Shown here piece by piece: positions 7,701 to 9,498 of a stretch of DNA of 9,498 nucleotides. The position numbers and the translations under genes are program-made. The DNA lies in NCBI GenBank assembly GCA_028697695.1, contig JAQVEI010000057.1:1-9498 (forward strand), read 5' to 3'. Position 1 is the first letter of the stretch. Each line of letters opens with the position of its first letter. The notes under the pieces are model-generated. The model was given only the letters and a program-made list of their open reading frames with translations. It ran no database searches and had not been told where the DNA came from. The stretch comes from Lentimicrobiaceae bacterium (GTDB lineage Bacteria > Bacteroidota > Bacteroidia > Bacteroidales > Lentimicrobiaceae).

Positions 7701-9498
7701 CAACCAATTACCAATACTATTCACCAGATTTAACCAATTGGCTTGTTGGTAAACCTGAAAAAATAACCACCCAAACAAGATTCCTGAATGAAATAAAGGA
7801 TGGGGCAACACAGGTTTTAATTTACTATCCGGCAGGCCATTCTTCGTTCCCTTTTATCAAAGAAAAGCAAACTTTTCCAACCAATATACTCAATGGCAAT
7901 CTTGCGACAAGTGAGTTGTTTACGTACGACGATTTTGGGAATATCGAAACAATAACACTTAGTGCGCCCAATTCGCAACCACAACTTGAAACCAGAACCT
8001 CATCAAAAATTTTTGGAGCAGAATACCACCACCGCTTTCCCACCACCTCCACCAACGCCCTATTAAATACTGCATCCGCAACTTACGACCCTGTGTATGG
8101 CACCCTTAAAACGTCAACCGGACCCAATGAATTGACCTCTCAGTTTGAATCAAACCCATTGGGCACATTCAGCAAAACCATTGCACCTGATGGAAGTACA
8201 ACCATTACCGTTTCGCGCTGGGCGAACGGAAATGAACATGCTCCCGCCAATGCACTGTATTATACCTGGCAACAAACTTCAGGCTCGCCCGAGGTTATGG
8301 TATTTTACCATAAAACAGGTGCCGAACTGCGGTCAGTTACCTTTGGGTTTGATGGAAATCCGGTATATATTGATAAGATTTACAACAACAAAGGCCTGTT
8401 GCATAAAGAAAGCCTGCCTTACAAAAAAGGAACAACACCTTTATATACAGAATATTTATATGATAACTATAATCGCTTAAAAGATGTAATTGCACCCGAT
8501 GATACCAAAACCACTACTTCATACGCTGCCAATGAGGTGAATGTAACCGTTGTTAACGGAAATATCACGCGTACATCAAAAAAGAAGTACAACGCAGCCG
8601 GCTGGCTCGAAGAAAGCACCGACAACTCGGGCAGTGTTGTAAAAAATGAGTATTATTGCAACGGAAATCTCAAAAAATCATATATCGTGGGTCAACCGGC
8701 CACAGCCATTTCACTTGAATATGATGCCAGGGGCAATCGCACCCTGCTTGACGACCCCAATTATGGCCAGATGGTAACTGTTTATAATGCCTATGGTGAG
8801 TTGATAACGCAAACCAATCCCCGAAACGAAACAACCTCTTTTACTTATGATAAATTAGGTCGAATGACAAATGAGTCCAGTCAAACCGAAGGAAATATCG
8901 CCTGGACTTATTCAACAACGCCTAAACGTATCGGAACTCTCGAAAATATTATCAAAAACAATCACCGTACCAACTACGTGTACGATGATAAACTTCGTCT
9001 AACCTCGGAAACAGAGATTATTGATGGTGCATCATATAGCACGCGTTACACTTACGACGAACTTGGCCGGCCTTTCAGGACTACTTACCCTACCGGTGTT
9101 ACCCTGCAGGATGGATACAATAATTATGGCTACCACACTACTGTAAGTCTCGAATCTAGCGGCAAACAATTGTGGAAAACAGAACAGGTGAATGCAATGG
9201 GATTGGTAACTAAGTATAGAACCGGCAATGACTTGGAAACTGAGCAAACCTATTATCCGCTGACATCCCTGCCTTATACTGTGCAAACTGTAAAAAAAGG
9301 GAATGAGCCCGTGCAGGATCTCGAATACAAGTGGGATGGATTAGGCAATCTTGAATACCGCAAAAAATGGTTAAACAGGGGCAATAATACATCTCTTACC
9401 GAAAGTTTTACCTATGATGGGCTTGATCGGTTAATTTCCGGTAGTCTTAACGGATCCTTTACTACGTTATATCATACTTACGATATTCCTAAATTAGG
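4703..9498 (+). CDS. SpvB/FG-GAP/Rhs giant exported protein, Tc-toxin BC-like (3' end cut)
   Basis: This frame is open from the ATG at 4703 to the window edge: 1598 codons with no stop. Residues 1-20 are a Sec signal peptide (M-K-N start, S-A-F-A before Gln). Residues ~98-158 match the SpvB N-terminal signature: G-x-F-x-V, G-A-A-T-Y-S-I-P-I, L-P-A-G-I-G-G, then G-I-G-W-N-L and I-S-R. Seven FG-GAP/VCBS motifs follow (residues 404-773). Residues ~796-880 look like the TcdB-toxin middle domain, ending G-L-L-G-F-G-K-R. About ten YD repeats run from ~968 to the window edge. In Tc toxins these parts (TcB plus TcC) form a hollow shell around a toxic C-terminus; here they are one polypeptide with an export signal. 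The Rhs core, any autoprotease motif and the variable tip lie past 9498, so toxicity is inferred. It starts 72 bases after the YD mini-protein. G+C is about 45% at the 5' end, as low as 22% per line in the propeller region, and about 50% in parts of the Rhs region. Confidence 0.9.
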   Translation, partial: MKNLIITAILTSVSGLSAFAQTQQAPSFILNQHLTGNQHYKASQFIEMGLAPGSTTGFEYNAQYSGGEFIAEIDPFMVFPPEEGEFGGPNTGDQGVVGSIAGVFDVNEMGAATYSIPIKLPAGIGGNIPLISFNYSSMAGNGIMGIGWNLGAVSAISRSGKSIYHDGLVQGLQYNAFDNLSFNGMRMMPLAANEYTTEVEGFTKITVLKSNEYGPIKFEARTKDGKKLLFGESENSRQKLGNTDIIIGWFLSSVIDLSGNETEYMYEARSGNLLLKELNYGGNNSNNQSHIYKVVFNYTSGRVDTFTSYLNGAAFTTDCLLDNVQIKYMPQNLLLFTYDLIYDESLALYSRLKNVLAIDEINNLQYNPHSLFWGNESANTFTESYFYDDPVTPGEVMIDQFFTDINGDGLTDVVKIEYEIYTSDGYSAKKAINWYYRLRNTNNSFGSKRYFSNSSPSEFFQTLLFGDFNGDGLGDFLDLKYSNVKKDQSIIERVFFSNGNGFNVYNIESVIAPRVNFPEFKIGDFDGNGKHELLVVFRDKDVNDNNVYIININSESPHSELVFWDRMDCGNTNFANSTILVADFNGDGKSNIFRTAQYKGNPNTSNSFIYNVNFMSNNLDWMYDSGYPTNWHQIYPGDFNGDGITDILTYNYTAQNPIWELGIFNGKDSFVINSNVPDLGHFNLFDPIDSYWNLLSLNDFNADGKTDIIKLKKSENGNTADYTIYYSNGNEFSSINSGEIVFYGGFNTYGFANQISYDHIFPFTDFNGDGNLDIYVENGVWGDYIYFHEVDDETKRLTSFINGLGSKTSVAYLPLTNSQVYHRSYKPLFPLTNIQPSFYVVRSIKNDIGEAHLTTETFFYQDLLFHKQGKGLLGFGKRSVTDNFTGISAETISDLYVIQQKFYLPYAKEIKTKKASGEIISLTLNILKHKSYTSSPLRLFPYIESTHTIEKDITTNGFVKTTHADFTYDDFGNMLSTGVLIDPAEKEITAVASDYKHQTTTNYQYYSPDLTNWLVGKPEKITTQTRFLNEIKDGATQVLIYYPAGHSSFPFIKEKQTFPTNILNGNLATSELFTYDDFGNIETITLSAPNSQPQLETRTSSKIFGAEYHHRFPTTSTNALLNTASATYDPVYGTLKTSTGPNELTSQFESNPLGTFSKTIAPDGSTTITVSRWANGNEHAPANALYYTWQQTSGSPEVMVFYHKTGAELRSVTFGFDGNPVYIDKIYNNKGLLHKESLPYKKGTTPLYTEYLYDNYNRLKDVIAPDDTKTTTSYAANEVNVTVVNGNITRTSKKKYNAAGWLEESTDNSGSVVKNEYYCNGNLKKSYIVGQPATAISLEYDARGNRTLLDDPNYGQMVTVYNAYGELITQTNPRNETTSFTYDKLGRMTNESSQTEGNIAWTYSTTPKRIGTLENIIKNNHRTNYVYDDKLRLTSETEIIDGASYSTRYTYDELGRPFRTTYPTGVTLQDGYNNYGYHTTVSLESSGKQLWKTEQVNAMGLVTKYRTGNDLETEQTYYPLTSLPYTVQTVKKGNEPVQDLEYKWDGLGNLEYRKKWLNRGNNTSLTESFTYDGLDRLISGSLNGSFTTLYHTYDIPKL
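5912..7021 (+). repeat. Seven FG-GAP/VCBS calcium-binding motifs (propeller)
   Basis: D-F-N-G-D-G-x-x-D type loops start at residues 404, 467, 524, 583, 638, 699 and 765 of the giant protein, spaced 55-66 residues apart. That is one blade each of an integrin-like beta-propeller. The Asp/Asn/Gly pattern is that of calcium-binding loops. Units 3 and 4 end in Glu and Asn instead of Asp, and unit 6 has Ala in place of the first Gly. In Tc-type proteins the propeller is the gate of the toxin shell; elsewhere such domains bind ligands. Confidence 0.8.
7604..9436 (+). repeat. Rhs/YD repeats of the giant protein
   Basis: YD-type units begin at about residues 968, 1075, 1253, 1296, 1340, 1382, 1427, 1451, 1544 and 1571. 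The clearest are Y-D-D-F-G-N, Y-D-A-R-G-N-R-T, Y-D-K-L-G-R, Y-D-E-L-G-R and Y-D-G-L-D-R-L. They are sparse at first and dense after residue 1250, as in proteins whose Rhs strands wind into a closed shell. The array is still going at the window edge, so its true length is unknown. Confidence 0.8.

Overview
The window reads as chromosomal DNA of a member of the Bacteroidota, probably an environmental lineage. The evidence is two C-terminal sorting domains of the type A class used by the type IX secretion system (T9SS), a lipoprotein with a K-K-D after its lipobox cysteine, a C-terminal fibre module typical of this phylum, and the near absence of Shine-Dalgarno sequences. All recognisable genes are on the + strand. 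I see no tRNA, rRNA, CRISPR array, transposase or attachment site.

Layout. A likely intrinsic terminator of an off-window gene (18-52) precedes a lipoprotein of unknown function (121-1170). A 176-base gap follows, holding an imperfect stem-loop and a perfect 16-bp palindrome. Then comes a tightly packed run of four genes: a 489-aa T9SS cargo protein, probably a beta-propeller (1347-2816); a trimeric-fibre-like adhesin split into two frames by one apparent extra base near 3086 (2828-4175); a 144-aa mini-protein made of a single YD (Rhs-type) motif plus a T9SS sorting domain (4196-4630); and the first 1598 codons of a giant exported protein that runs off the window (4703 to beyond 9498). The giant protein has, in order, a Sec signal peptide, an SpvB-like N-terminal segment, seven FG-GAP/VCBS motifs, a TcdB-middle-like segment and an Rhs/YD-repeat region. 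This is the architecture of the fused B and C parts of an insecticidal Tc toxin cocoon.

How the genes may work together. Gaps of 11, 20 and 72 bases suggest co-transcription of the last four genes, with the promoter probably in 1171-1346. All four carry export signals, and the set (secreted propeller, fibre-like adhesin, surface-anchored YD mini-protein, Rhs/Tc-like shell) looks like a cell-surface or contact-dependent effector locus. That joint role is inference. The parts that would settle it (Rhs core, toxic tip, immunity gene) lie beyond base 9498.

Base composition is strikingly uneven within single genes. Some 60-base lines in conserved-looking parts reach 50-58% G+C, while lines in the middle of the giant gene fall to about 22%, which suggests mosaic ancestry.
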